The notes beneath the pieces are model-generated. The model saw only the letters and a program-made list of their open reading frames with translations. It did no database searches and had not been told where the DNA came from. Positions 12,797 through 24,345 of a stretch of DNA of 64,000 nucleotides are shown here, one piece after another (the stretch's first letter is position 1; every line of letters begins with the position of its first letter). The stretch is from Paraspadella gotoi (taxonomy: Eukaryota > Chaetognatha): contig CM119263.1 in assembly GCA_051294375.1 (NCBI GenBank), positions 30,864,053 through 30,928,052 of the forward strand, given 5' to 3'. Both the position numbers and the translations under genes were made by a program.

Positions 12797-13196
12797 TAAA
12801 TAGGCTACATCGCCTCCTGACTTTGGACAAGCTAGATATAGGGTTAAAAGGCTTTCATCTCTATTGCAAGATAATAAAATAGCAGAACCCTGCAAGCTTA
12901 CAATCAAGACTCTCCCACGATCCAGTTTATTAACTGACCAGTGACCAAGTAATATCAATTTTAACAAGTGAGAATCACAGACACGTAACTTGTGAGAGTG
13001 ATGGAGGACTTAACCATTAACCAACCATGGCCTGTCCAAAGTCATGGGCAAGATAGGTTACTTATTAAATTAATGCATACATCATTTGCATTAATTTAAT
13101 CAATATAAAATGTTTAAACCGCCCCCCGTCCGACAACTCAGCTCCGCCCGACATCCTAACTTCTGCCCGACACAAACTCCACAAGATGGCGGCGCG

Positions 13197-13900
13197 ATGC
13201 TGGAGCATCACAACCTCACCATCGAAATTTTGGCCGACAGCATCAACGAGGAAGCCAGAGAGGTGCTGGAGTGATTGTTGTTGTTGTTGCTGGAGTTATT
13301 AGATTTTAATGTTAGCGAGCTGCTGTAGTGGTAATTGTTGTCGTTGATGAGGTGATTAGATTTAAAGAGTGAGAAATAGCGAGGTGCTGGAGTGATTGTT
13401 GTTGTCGGTGCTGGATTGATTAGATTTGAATGGAGAGAACGAGGTGCTGTAGTGATAAGTGTTGTTGTTGCTGAAGTAATTATATTTAAAGAGAAAGAAA
13501 TAGCGAGGTGCTGGAGTGTTTACTGCTGTCGTTGCTTGACTGATTAGATTTAAAGCAAAGGAGTGTGCAAAGTGCAAGAGTGATTGCTCAAGTCGTTGCT
13601 GGACTGATTGGATTTAAAAATGGGTGTTAACGAGGTGCTGGAGTGGTTGCTGGAGTGATTAGATTCAAAGAAAGGAGTTAACGAGGTGTTGAAGTGGGTG
13701 ATGTGGTCGTTTTTAAGTCATGTTTAAAAATAGGGAGTGAGAGACGTGATGTTCTTTCAACTTGTTAAGCTGTTGTTGTTTGAAATGAGAGAGAAATGAA
13801 AAGAAAACGAAAATTGCTGTCTTTGCTGTCTTTGCTGTCTTTGCTGTTGTCGTCAACTTTGATTTCTGGATTTGGCATCTGGTTTTCTGCAGAAGTAGAA

Positions 13901-13974
<74 letters not shown>

Positions 13975-14855
13975 GGGGAATAACTTTAATAGAAAAAGGA
14001 GATGGAGACAAAAAGGGTGAGAACACAAAATTTATATATAAAAAATGTCATGATGCGATAATCCTTTCTTTTTCGTTGTTTTTTAATATGAGAGAAAGCA
14101 AAGTGTTTTTAGAAATTGTTACAACGATTTTTATTTAAATCAACAAGCCGAAACATCTCCGTCTCTTAAATAAAAATCGTTGTAACAATTTTCAAAACAC
14201 TTTGCTTTCTCTGATAAAAATGTCTAAAAAATAAAAGGACAAAAAATAAATATTTTAACTCGGCATAGCTATTATCATATAATCCGAGAATAATTAGTCC
14301 GGGGCCTTTTTATAAAGGCCCCGGACTAAAATAAAATTATTAATAATTTTGGGTTTTTTTTTATTTTTTATAAAAAACCTAATTTAATTTTAACATATTA
14401 ATGTAAAACATCTTAAATAAAGACAGCAAAATATTTGCCAATATAAAGATTTTTTTAGCTTTCACACACTCTCCCCGACACTTTTCACACTTTCTCCCCC
14501 ACACCCTGCTTCCACATTCTCCCCCACACCTCCCTTTTTCACACTCTCTCCCCCGACACCCCAGGTCTTAGACTTTTGGTTTCCGCCCGACATGACGTCG
14601 GCCATGACGCTTTGGTTCGGCAAGAGTCCGACGCTGGACGAGGAGATTCGACGGAGATTCGGAGATCTCGTCGGATTGGCAGCTGAAGGGGAGTTGGACG
14701 CGTGGACGGCCGACCCCTTGGAGTGTCTCGCTCTCGTCATACTGCTGGATCAATTTCCGAGGTTGTGATGGAGACGAGGAGAAAAAGTGTCTCGCTCTCA
14801 TTTATTTATAAGTATAAAATCTAAAGATAAAAACGATTTTTTTAATGAATCATAT

Positions 14856-14908
<53 letters not shown>

Positions 14909-16266
14909 GCAATAAAAGTGTCTATAAAATCATCATCTCCACAGAAATATCTACCGTCATCAGAGAGAAATGTACGAGACAGACAAACACGCACAAGCAA
15001 TTTGTACTAAGGCTCTTTACAATAATTATCATCGCTTCGTAACACCATTGCAGGTTGCTTTAGGGATGAAGCAAATTATTTGCCTTATAAATGCTTTTTT
15101 TTTTGCCTTTTCAAATGCGCCAGGCTATCTTCATGCCCTGCCTCGTCTTCACTCATTCCGAGTTATATCAACATCAAGAACTTTGTTTGGACATTTGGTG
15201 TCACTTTATTCAAAACACTTTGTCCGAAGGAGATCAGCTGAGAATTTTTGAAATGATATTTTTGAAGCATATCAAGGTGATATTTTGAAATAGTGATGAG
15301 TGGAATATCTAATAAGTAAAAGTCTTTTAATTTTATCGTAATTTAATATTTTTTAATGATTCATTTTAATATCAAATACGATCGTTTTATGAGGAAAACG
15401 CATATTATTTTTATTTGAGCCGTTCTCCACGCCTGTGATGCCCCCCATTGGATGGGCAATTCACTGTTGTTTGGGGCTCCGACGCCTCAAAGTGAGCCTC
15501 AAAGTCATGGACCGCGGTTAACCCTAGGACGGATTCTCGCTTTGCAACGCAGAGGGAAGTCGTTAGGACTGTGATGGAACACTACGCTTGGATGTGTGTT
15601 CCCCTCTGAGCCAATGGATTGGCTGAAGGATGGTGGACTGAGGCGGTGTGAATATAGCCGCTACACTATTTTGGTTAAAAAGAGAGAGAGGAATAAGAGT
15701 GAAAAGAATATGAGGTCAAAGTTAAGGACAAAAGCTCAATATCTTTTCACTCTTATTCTCTCTCTCTCTTTTAACCAAATATTTTACTTTTTTGTGTCTG
15801 TTTCTTGCATTTACTTCGCAAATGAACTATGGTTAAGCGATGTACACCGAAATATATTGCTCAAATAAAAATAATATGCGTTTTCTCATAAAACGATGTT
15901 AATCACCAATACTATGTACTCATACCGCATATACGATGACTCTCAAGCAATATCAAATCCGACAGATTAAACTAGTGTTATTTTGTCAAAACTATGGTAT
16001 GAATTTAGAAAATAGAAACGATTATTATTTTGGAATATCCTTAATAGGAAAATAATTATACAAAGAGACTTAATAATCATTGTAACTAATTTGCATTTAA
16101 TGATTCCACTTAATTAGTCATCGCGAAATTCGGTCGATTCCTCACAGAAACGAAATATTTAGAAGAGAATCGACGGTCAGAGAGAAAAAGAATTTCTTAA
16201 TGACAAATCGTTCAGGTGATTTGGACAAAGAGGAAGAATGTGTTATGGATGGAATTTGCAGATGGT
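13197..16266 (+). CDS. DUF924-family protein (copy A, 5 exons, last exon frame-disturbed)
   Basis: Exons 13197-13262, 14565-14761, 14945-15053 and 15124-15276 join in phase with GT..AG introns; a last exon lies at about 16126-16266. DUF924 hallmarks appear in order: EVLDFWFP across the exon 1/2 junction (22-29), WFGKSPTLDEEIRRRFGDLV, AAEGELDAW, then ALVILLDQFPRNIYR across the exon 2/3 junction (near 88), THSE (134-137) in exon 4, and FGRFPHRNEIFRREST in exon 5. In exon 5 the frame holds only if one T is added near 16134, and a second shift lies near 16173. Copy B carries the extra T at the matching place, so I read these as sequence errors rather than decay. The family is about 180-200 residues long and common in bacteria; its function is not established. 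ATG 13197 is chosen over 13186 because only its frame enters exon 2 correctly. Confidence 0.8.
13263..13710. repeat. ~62-bp tandem array in DUF924 intron 1 (copy A)
   Basis: About seven imperfect units of GCGAGGTGCTGGAGTGATTG followed by TTGTTGTCGTTGCTGGA and TGATTAGATTTAAAG. The first unit starts on the splice donor of exon 1 (GAGAG|GTGCTGG at 13258-13269), so later units repeat a donor-like GAG|GTGCTG. The copy B equivalent is about 37499-37900. Confidence 0.85.
13902..13971. repeat. (AG)n microsatellite
   Basis: Pure AG run of about 70 bases in DUF924 intron 1. In copy B the same position (38130-38670) holds about 540 bases of broken AG runs around a non-repeat insert at about 38208-38360. 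Confidence 0.95.
14085..14215. repeat. Long hairpin (inverted repeat)
   Basis: Two near-perfect arms of about 48 bases face each other across a loop of about 28 bases. The left arm contains AGAGAAAGCAAAGTGTTTTT and the right arm AAAACACTTTGCTTTCTCT. It may be a small foldback or MITE-like insertion in DUF924 intron 1. The copy B equivalent is near 38785-38915. Confidence 0.85.
14294..14329. repeat. Perfect GC-rich palindrome
   Basis: A 36-base hairpin with 16-base perfect arms (TTAGTCCGGGGCCTTT and its complement) and the loop TTAT, in an AT-rich intron. The copy B version is damaged at about 38990-39020. It resembles the tip of a mobile element more than a functional terminator in this context. 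Confidence 0.8.
14856..14909. repeat. (AATC)n microsatellite
   Basis: About 13 perfect CAAT/AATC tetranucleotides in DUF924 intron 2, ending about 35 bases before the exon 3 acceptor. It is shorter and interrupted in copy B (39525-39570). Confidence 0.95.
15424..15656. mobile_element. Solo terminal-repeat copy of the 43.7-kb element
   Basis: From CCTGTGATGCC to GTGTGAATATAGCCGC this matches both direct repeats at 43682-43888 and 44119-44372 (shared blocks include ACGCAGAGGGAAGTC, GTGTTCCCCTCTGAGCCAAT and TTGGCTGAA). In copy A it lies where copy B has the left arm of a palindromic element, so here it either inserted into that element or marks a chimeric join. Confidence 0.65.
15657..15900. 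mobile_element. Palindromic (foldback) element, left arm incomplete
   Basis: The hairpin centre and the full right arm of the element seen whole at 40024-40378. The centre carries GAGGTCAAAGTTAAGGACAA and the arm runs out through TAAGCGATG and GCGTTTTCTCATAAAACGATG. It lies in DUF924 intron 4. Confidence 0.75.
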
Positions 16267-16445
16267 AACACGAGTTGATGCATGAAATATAAAATTATCC
16301 ATTCATTTAATAAATAAGCTATCATTCCCCATTGGTCAGGCTTTGGTGGTTTGGGCCTCATTACTCTTACGAGATAAATGACATTAGGAAAGTCTCTGAG
16401 TTAATAATTGATATTAGAAGAATAAATATTGGATCAATTTATTTT

Positions 16446-16470
16446 NNNNNNNNNNNNNNNNNNNNNNNNN
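16446..16470. other. Assembly gap (25 N)
   Basis: Run of N. The contig to the right restarts inside the palindromic element already covered on the left, so sequence is repeated across this join. Confidence 0.99.
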
Positions 16471-17130
16471 AATATATTTCGGTTAACATCGCTTAACCAT
16501 AGTTCATTGCGAAGATGCAAAGAAAACCAGGACACAAAAAAGTAAAATATTTTGGTTAAAAGAGAGAGAGAATAAGAGTGAAAAGAAATATGAGGTCAAA
16601 GTTAAGGACAAAAGCTAATATTTCTTTTCACTCTTATTCTCTCTCTCTCTTTTAACCAAAATATTTTACTTTTTTGTGTCTGGTTTTCTTGCATTTACTT
16701 CGCAAATGAACTATGGTTAAGCGATGTTAACCGAAATATATTGCTCAAAATAAAATAATATGCGTTTTCTCATAAAACGATGTTAATCACCAATACTATG
16801 TACTCATACCGCATATACGATGACTCTCAAGCAATATCAAATACGACAGATTTAAACTAGTGTTATTTTGTCAAAACTTATGGTATGATTTAGAAGAATA
16901 AATATTTTACTCTGTGATGAAATATTTAATTTTGGTGTTCGTATTTAACAAAAAAATTAGTTAATAATATAATTATACTTATAAATATATATATTATATA
17001 TATTTTTTCAAAATTAATATAAGGACTCAACATTCGTTCTACTAAATTATAAAAGAAATTGTAGGAAATATGATGCATAGTATACTGAGGGGGGAGCAGA
17101 TGCCATCCAAAAATTGTGAACTAACCCCCC
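16471..17130. other. Short contig repeating the end of the DUF924 locus, exon 5 missing
   Basis: Repeats the palindromic element (16471-16797) and the flank that follows it in copy B at 40460-41190. Near 16892 the sequence jumps from TTTAGAA to the matching TTAGAAGAATAAATA, skipping about 440 bases that hold DUF924 exon 5 in copy B. Either a microhomology deletion or an assembly join explains this. Confidence 0.7.
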
Positions 17131-17136
17131 CCCCCC

Positions 17137-18300
17137 TGGCGGTACCAAGTTGAGATGGCGATTCCGGGGGGGAGGCGATCCGCAGAGAGCGGTGCCGTCG
17201 TGGAAAAGCGGCGTGTCGCGAAGCGGTGTCGAAGGGGGCAAGCTTGATTGCCTAAGGCTGGGGATAACGTCGGATCGTGCTAAGGCGGAGCAGAAACGTG
17301 GTTATCTCAGAAGCCGAGAGAAAGCGGGGGGGGAAACTGAGGCCGAGGATAATGGGCTTTCTCTTGTTTATTCATCAACTTTTCTTTTTCCAGCGAAAGT
17401 AAGTCTCGTGACCCCCCCCCCCTTCATCGCCCTACTTTCTTGGGGACTGGCCTGCTCCCCTTGCTTCTGCAGTCTCCCAGTGTTGGGCCTGCTGGCGGGG
17501 TGGTGAAGGAAAAAAAAAGCCCTGTTTGTCCGCTTTCTAACAGAGGTACATTCTACAAACCGTGGCGTCGAAGATTTAAAACTTTATGGGTTTCGGTTAA
17601 TTTGAAATTTTATATAATTAGTACAAGTGTTAACATATCCGAGCTGTCCGGTTCGTTTTTTAAACAAATATTGCTGACCTTTCAAGCTCTCCCCAAAAAA
17701 GTTTCATCCTTTCTACTTCACCTTGTGGACCTCTCTCGCTCGCAGCACAAAAGAGAGGAAATAATAAAAAAATTTTGTGCACCTATCGCACGCCGATTTC
17801 TCCGATCTGAAGCTGAGGGAAATCTATCGCGGGGGGCCAAGAAACTCCGCTGGCCACCTCGGCCACCCGCCACCACCGGCCCCGGCCGCTCCTCCGCGAA
17901 TCGCCAGAGACTCCCGCAGCGCTTCGATAAAAAAAAAAAAAATCGGCGTCGCGTTTTCTTCCAGCGGCTAGCCTTCGCCTGGATCGCTCTGAGCCATTCA
18001 ACGAGCAACCGCACTGACAGGGAGCGTCCGATCGCCGTCGGCGGCGTCGGCAAGTTCACGCTCTGCCCGCGGCGTCTCTCTCCGCGTCACCGGAAGTTTG
18101 ATTGTCGGACATTCGGCCCGCGCGTGGTCCCCTGTCCGCTGCCTGGACCGCCACTGTCCGACGACCCGAAGGCTGTCAGACGTCTCACGAGCGCGCTTAA
18201 TACACCATGATCCACATCAGGGGAAGAATTGCGTCTTTCTCCAACGCTCTTTTTCCAGAAGATAAAGAGTTTGAAATCATGCATTTGCAGTGAATTACAC
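17137..18300 (-). pseudogene. Inverted, degraded copy of exons of the 41-43 kb gene
   Basis: Read on the minus strand, this follows 41834-42560 with heavy divergence. The minus stretch at 17365-17430 matches the start of the exon at 42354, and 18087-18284 gives MHDFKLFIFWKKSVGERRN, corresponding to 41834-41890. Frames are broken and homopolymers inflated. It is either a second haplotype sequenced badly and placed in reverse, or a true inverted partial duplicate. Confidence 0.6.
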
Positions 18301-18997
18301 AGTTGGAGAGAAAGGGGAAATTTTTGTCAAGTAAGTAAAAGTATGGGTCTTTAGCACCACTTAATTGGGATGAGATCTAAAATTTATACCTTTTGTAGCT
18401 TATAATCACATTTCAATTAACAAATACATATTCTTATATGCTCTAGTAGTCTTAATACTTAGAAGTCGAGGAGTTCTAGACGCCGTAGCAACTGCCTAGC
18501 GCTCCCTGCCCAGTAGGTTATTTTGTATACTGTTAATCTATTTATGATGTAATCATGTTATACATAGATTTGGGAAAGGCCTAAATATTTTTGCGGAGAA
18601 GGAATTAACCATATTTTAGATTTAGTTTAATAAAGATTTGGCTCTCGTACTCTCCACATTCTCTCGTTATATCTGCGAGCATCATATCAGATTGATAATG
18701 TCGAACGCCATGCTGCGCGGTGTAGGGACTAAACCCCGAATTCAAAATATATTATTGTTTTTTATTATACCTCCTTCTTTATTATTTCTTTCCGAAATTC
18801 GTTCGTCGCTTGTCGTGCGTCGTCGTCGTCGTCGTCTTCTATATTTCGTCATTACCAAAACGATCAGAAGATTTTGAAGCAGAAAAATCTTTTGTTTCTT
18901 TGGAAGTATGACCGTGCGACCCGTCTCATTTGTCTGCTAGTGAAGGGAAGGTCACACATATGCTGAGCAAAAATAAGTGTCAAAGTATCAAAGCGGG
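18301..18997 (-). other. Inverted copy of 41227-41830 (intron and exon 1 of the 41-43 kb gene)
   Basis: The reverse complement follows 41227-41830, including the (GAC)n-containing exon near 18815-18840 and the long intron. The contig ends at the N run. Confidence 0.7.
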
Positions 18998-19022
18998 NNN
19001 NNNNNNNNNNNNNNNNNNNNNN
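18998..19022. other. Assembly gap (25 N)
   Basis: Run of N between an inverted and a forward fragment of the same locus. Confidence 0.99.
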
Positions 19023-19355
19023 GACACTTAAAATTATTTGCAAAAAGAATTATACACTGTGCTGACAACATTTTATAAGCTATCTAAATATGGTTATTTC
19101 TCCCAAAAATATTTAGCCTTTCCAATCTATATACATATTACATATAAATATTAAAAAAATAACTACTGAGGACTAGGGTCTAGGGTCTAGACTCTCGACT
19201 CTAAGGTATAGACTATAGAGCCATATAAGATATGTTTTGTTTATTGAATGTATTCTTAAAAAAGGTATAAATTTTAGACTCATCCCATTAAGTGGGGCTA
19301 ACCCATACTTAGTACTTACAATTCCCTTTTCTCTCCAACTCTTTATTCCAGCCAA
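19023..19355 (+). other. Forward fragment repeating the intron at 41500-41840
   Basis: Same sequence as 41500-41840 in the same orientation (for example GTCTAGGGTCTAGA and the ACTCATCCCATTAAGTGGG block). It is a third copy of this intron in the window, ending at another N run. Confidence 0.75.
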
Positions 19356-19380
19356 NNNNNNNNNNNNNNNNNNNNNNNNN
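19356..19380. other. Assembly gap (25 N)
   Basis: Run of N. It precedes the contig that contains copy B. Confidence 0.99.
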
Positions 19381-19434
19381 CGTCATTCCCTTGATCTTTC
19401 TTACCCTCTTAGCCTTTTTCGCTTCAAATCGCGC

Positions 19435-19491
<57 letters not shown>

Positions 19492-19549
19492 CTCTCCTCT
19501 CTCTTCTCTCTCTCGTTCTCTCTCCTCTCTCTCTTTAAATCTCTCTCTC

Positions 19550-19589
<40 letters not shown>

Positions 19590-19626
19590 ATCTTTCTCTC
19601 TCTCTCTCGTCTTCTCGCTCTCTTTC

Positions 19627-19665
<39 letters not shown>

Positions 19666-20048
19666 TTTTTTAGGGCCTTGAATTTTTTTGTTGTCCACAC
19701 GCTGTTTAGTGTAACTGTGAGAGCTAAAGCAGACTGTTATTGCCGAGACTAGTCGACCAAAACAGTATTTTTTTCACGATTCACTGGGTGATTTTATTTG
19801 TTTTTATTGATTTTGCTTTTGTTTATTTTAATCTTCATGAAATTATATTCCGCTTTAAAAAAAATCCAAACACGAAAACAAAACGAAATTTAAAACTTTT
19901 TTTTTCGCATCACCAAGTAATAAAAGAACCAAAAAAATAATTTCTTTAATTCTACACAGTTTCACTCTTAATGTTTGCTTCTCTCTGCTCTCTCCTCTCT
20001 CTCTCTCTCTCCTTCTCTCTCTCTCTCTCTCTCTCTCCTCTTTCTCGG
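19381..20048. repeat. (CT)n-rich stretch before copy B
   Basis: Broken CT runs at 19435-19660 and 19980-20045, with unique AT-rich sequence between them. No gene is seen; the long Leu-Ser and Arg-Glu reading frames are microsatellite translations. Confidence 0.9.
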
Positions 20049-22069
20049 CCATAACGACTTTTTTTCATATTTTTACTCTCTACGTTCACCCAACCCACCC
20101 CATTCAAGTTTTCATATTCGTTAAAGTTTGAGTTGTTTTCTCTTAGAATTAGCATGACGTAGTTTATCCAAAAAATTTTAAATATATTACTATTCATATT
20201 TTCATTCATCAGCATCTATCATGATAAATCATAAACCATTCGTTTTTTCAGCGACTCAAAACAAAAATTATTGCCCCCACCCAGGCTCTGTCTTGTCATA
20301 TCATGTCATTAGATGTCATTATGTGTCATAATGACTAACGAGTCACAACGATCTCGATATGACATTCAGTGTCAGAGAAGTCCGAGGCTTTTGAATTACA
20401 TCTTATGACATATCATGAGAGTTTAGGCCTTGTTGTAGTTCACTCGAGAAGCGAAGATGAATCTTATGATAATTCTTAAAACCTCTTTTGATTATAAATA
20501 AAATAAAGGTCATTTTTAAACATTTTATATTATATTTTCGCTCCCAGTCGTTGCATTTATACCGTTATTTCGTCCAAAAAACCTCCATATTGGGCGATGT
20601 AATAATACTTTATATAGTTATTATTTTATATGACATCCGGAGAGTTTTTGTGCTCTGTCCAATTACATCCGTAAGCTCGCCCCAGGGATTGTAATAGAGC
20701 TTTGACTAATTTGGACGAAATCATCGGCTGAGACCGCCATTTATCCAAACGACCTACAATCGCTGTTTTTTTTCTTATTAACAAATAAAGAATATATCTG
20801 CTTTATTTTTTTTAAATAAAACTCGTTTTTACATCGATTAATTTGTTTAAACACTTATGCTAGAATAAATGGAATTCCATACAACCGTTTTTAATTGATG
20901 CAAAAAAGATGTCTACTAGTCAGATTGAGAATTTGAAAATTGAAAAAATATTTAAACACATAATTAGTTATCTATATTTATAAACAATAGAATGTTTATA
21001 ATCTGCAGCGGTTCCTAACAAGCTTGTTCCATATTTAGTTTACTAGAGTTTCGTTCTTTCACTACTTCTTCATCCTATCTCTTCGCTCTATTCTTTTGTG
21101 TCTAATTAGTTACTCAGCCGCCGTCAACGATGTCGCTTCGGCCGAGGACTTCGACATTCTATGAACATAAAGACGTCGCTTCAAAGGTTTTTTTTTCAGC
21201 TGCTTGAAATCAGGTTATTGATTGAAAACTTGTTTAGATTCCTGACGAACGGAGGCAGCAAAAAAAAACAATGCGGGTCTTTTCTGTCGTCGAGTTTTTC
21301 TTTGTTCGCGTTCAATTTTCTTATTATTTTTTTGTTTTTTGTTTTTTATGTTATTTACTGTTCTTTGTTTCAGCCATTGTTTGTCTTTCTTTTGCCGTCT
21401 ACTCATCATGTCATTCATCTCGTTTTTATTCCTGTTCTGCTTCTTAGTTCTGTTATTTTTAATTGTATGTATAATTTAAGTTAGATTTACTTATTTGTTT
21501 GATATTGCATAACAAATTTTTCTTAAAGATAACCTGCTAAAGCCAAGCTAAACTACACCTTTTTAATTTCTCCATTATGATTCAGAATCGCGCGTCAAGC
21601 ACAATCGCGCCCCAAACGGAACTGATTCTTACGCCCACATTCACGCCCAACGCCAACGGCAAGCCCCTCCAGGAATTACGTCAACATAACTCTAGTTTTT
21701 GCCACACGATTCCGACCTCAGTCTCGCCGCCTTTACTCAGCGCTTCACGTGTTCGGTCTTTCATGATCTGCCCTTAAAACGCTGACACCTTCGTCGCCCT
21801 AATTCGTAGCCTTTTTTTCATTTTTTCATTTTTTTCGTTCCTCGTCTTGACCGCCAACCTCCTCCTCATGGCCCCCTCGCCCTCGAATCGCCCCCCAAGC
21901 CCGTCGCCATCGGGGCTGCGCCGCCGCCGCCGTGCCTTGCCGCCCGCCGAATCCCCAGAGACTTAAGGAACGAACGACACGACAACTCTGTGGATTCTGA
22001 CTTTCGTCGGAGAACGTTGAGGATTTAAAGAAATCGCTCACCTGTCGTCGTCGTCGCGAGATGGACGCG

Positions 22070-24345
22070 GAGTTGATGAGAGGTTGAGGCTGGGAGGAGA
22101 GGAGGAAGAGGAGGGGATGGACGCAGGAGGTTATTGAGATGAGCTGGGGAGAAGGAAGAGTGAGGGGAATGGACAAAGGAGGTTCATGAGATTGAGGCTG
22201 AGCGCGAGGAGGAAGAGGAGGGGGATTGACGCAGGGAGGTTCATGAGGTTGAGCTGGTGGATGCAGGAAGAGGAGGGGGATGAACTCAGGAGGTTATTGA
22301 GGTTGGAGCTGGGGGAGGAGGAAAGGAGGGGGATGACGCCAGGAGGTATGAGGTGAGCTGGGGGCGAGGAGGAAGAGAGGGGGGATGAGCGCAGCGAGTT
22401 ATAGTGAGGCTGGGGAGGAGGTAAGATGGAGGGGGAATGGACGGGGCCAAGAGGTTATTGAGTGAGGGTTGAGGCTGGGGGAGGAGGAAGAGGAGGGGAA
22501 TGGACGCAGAGTTATGAGGTGAGCTGGGGGCAGAGGAAGAGAGACCACAGGAATGGATGCAGAGGTTATGAGGTGAGGCTGTGGGGAGGAGCGAGAGGAG
22601 GGGGGGATCAACGCAGACGTTATGAGTGAGCTGGTGGAGGAGGAAAGAGGGGGATGGACGCAGGAGGTTATGAGATGAGCCTGGAGGAGGAGGAAGAGGA
22701 GGGATGAAAATGCAGGAGTACTGAGGTGAGCTGGGAGAGGAGAGGTAGGGGATGGACGCAGGAGGTATGAGGTGAGCTGGGGAGGAGGAAGGGAGGGGGG
22801 ATCTTACGCAGATGTGTATGAGATGAGGCTGGGGGAGACAGAAGAGGAGGGCCGGAATGGACCAAAGGAGGTATAATGAGCTGGGGGAGAAGTAAGAGGA
22901 GGGCATGGATCAGTGAGTTCATGAAGGTGAGGCTGGGTGAGAAGAAGAGAGGGGGATTGCATGCAGGAGTTACTGAGGTGAGGCTGGGGTGAGGAGGAAG
23001 AGGAGGGGGATGGATGCAGGACGTTATTGATGAGGCTGGGAGGAGAGGAGAAGAAGAAGGGGGGATGACGCAGGAGGTTATGATGTGAGCGGGTTCAGTG
23101 GGGAGGAGGAAAGAGGATGGGGGATGGATGCAGGAGGTTATGAGTGAGCTGAGGGGGAGAAGAGGAGGGGGGATGACGCAGCGAGGTTATAAGGTGAGGC
23201 TGGTAGAGGAAGGAAGAGTGAGGGGGGATGGATGCCAGGAGTTTGAGGTAGGCTGGGTGGAGGAGGAAGAGGAGGGGATGGATCAGGAGTTATGAGGGGA
23301 GCTTGGTGGGAGGAGAAGAGAGGGGGATGGACGCAGAGTTTATGAGGTTGCAGCTGTGGGGGAGAGAGAAGAGAGGGCATGACGCAGGAGGTTATGAGGG
23401 TGAGGCTGGGGTGAGAGGAAGAGGAGAGGTATGGATGCAGGAGTTATAGGTGAGCTGGGGAGAGGAAAGACCGGAGCGGTGGATGGATGCCAGAAGGTTT
23501 TATGAGGTGAGGCTGGGGGTCGAGGAGGAATAGAGGAACGGGGCATGGCATCCAGGAGGTTATGATGGTTGAGGCCTTGGGTGGACGAGGAAAGAGGAGG
23601 AGGGATGGATGATGCATGAGGTTAATAGGTGGAGCTGGGGGAGAGAAGAGGAGGAGGGGCATGATGCAGGAACTTATGAAGGTGAGCTGTTGGGGAGGAG
23701 GAAGAGGAGGGAGGGATGGATCAGAGCTTATGATAGAGGCTGCGGGGGAGGAGAAGAGGAGGGGGGATGACGCAGGAGTTATGAGTGAGGCTGCGGTGTG
23801 AGGAGAAGAGAGGGATGGATGCAGGAGGTTATGATGAGCTGCGAGGAGAAGAGACGGGGGATGACACAGGAGGTTATGATGGTGAGGCTGGGGTGGGAGG
23901 AGAAGAGGAGGGGGCATGACCAGGAGGTTATGAGGTGAGGCTGGGGGAGGAGGAAGAGGAGGGGAATGATGAGGAGTTATGAGGTGATGCTGGGAGGAGT
24001 AGGAGAAGAGTGAGGGGATTAGACGCTAGGAATGATGAGGGAGCTGGGGAGGAGGAAGAGGAGGGGCGGATGACGCAGAGTATGAGGTGAGGCTTGAGAG
24101 AGGGGGGTGACGCAGAAGATTAGAGTGAGGCTGGGCGGAGGAAGAGGAGGGCTATGATGCAGGAATTATGAGGTGAGGCTTGTTGGTAGGAGGTTAAGAG
24201 GAGGAGAAAGGATGCAGGAGTCTATGAGGTGAGAGGGGAGGAGAAGAGAAGGAATGATGCAGGAGTTATGAGTGAGCTGGGGGGAGGAGGAAGAAGACGG
24301 GGGTATGACGCAGGAGTTAATGAGGAGGCTGGGGGGGAGGAGAGA
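22070..24345 (+). repeat. Protrudin intron-1 minisatellite, copy B
   Basis: Same unit as 1978-3118 but about 2.3 kb long, roughly twice the copy A array. Units contain GGAGGTTATGAGGTGAG with many indels. Confidence 0.9.

Noticed and set aside
17440-18210. 256-codon plus-strand ORF
   Set aside because: It runs antisense to the inverted copy of 41834-42560 and shows no domain. Its openness follows from the GC-rich sequence.
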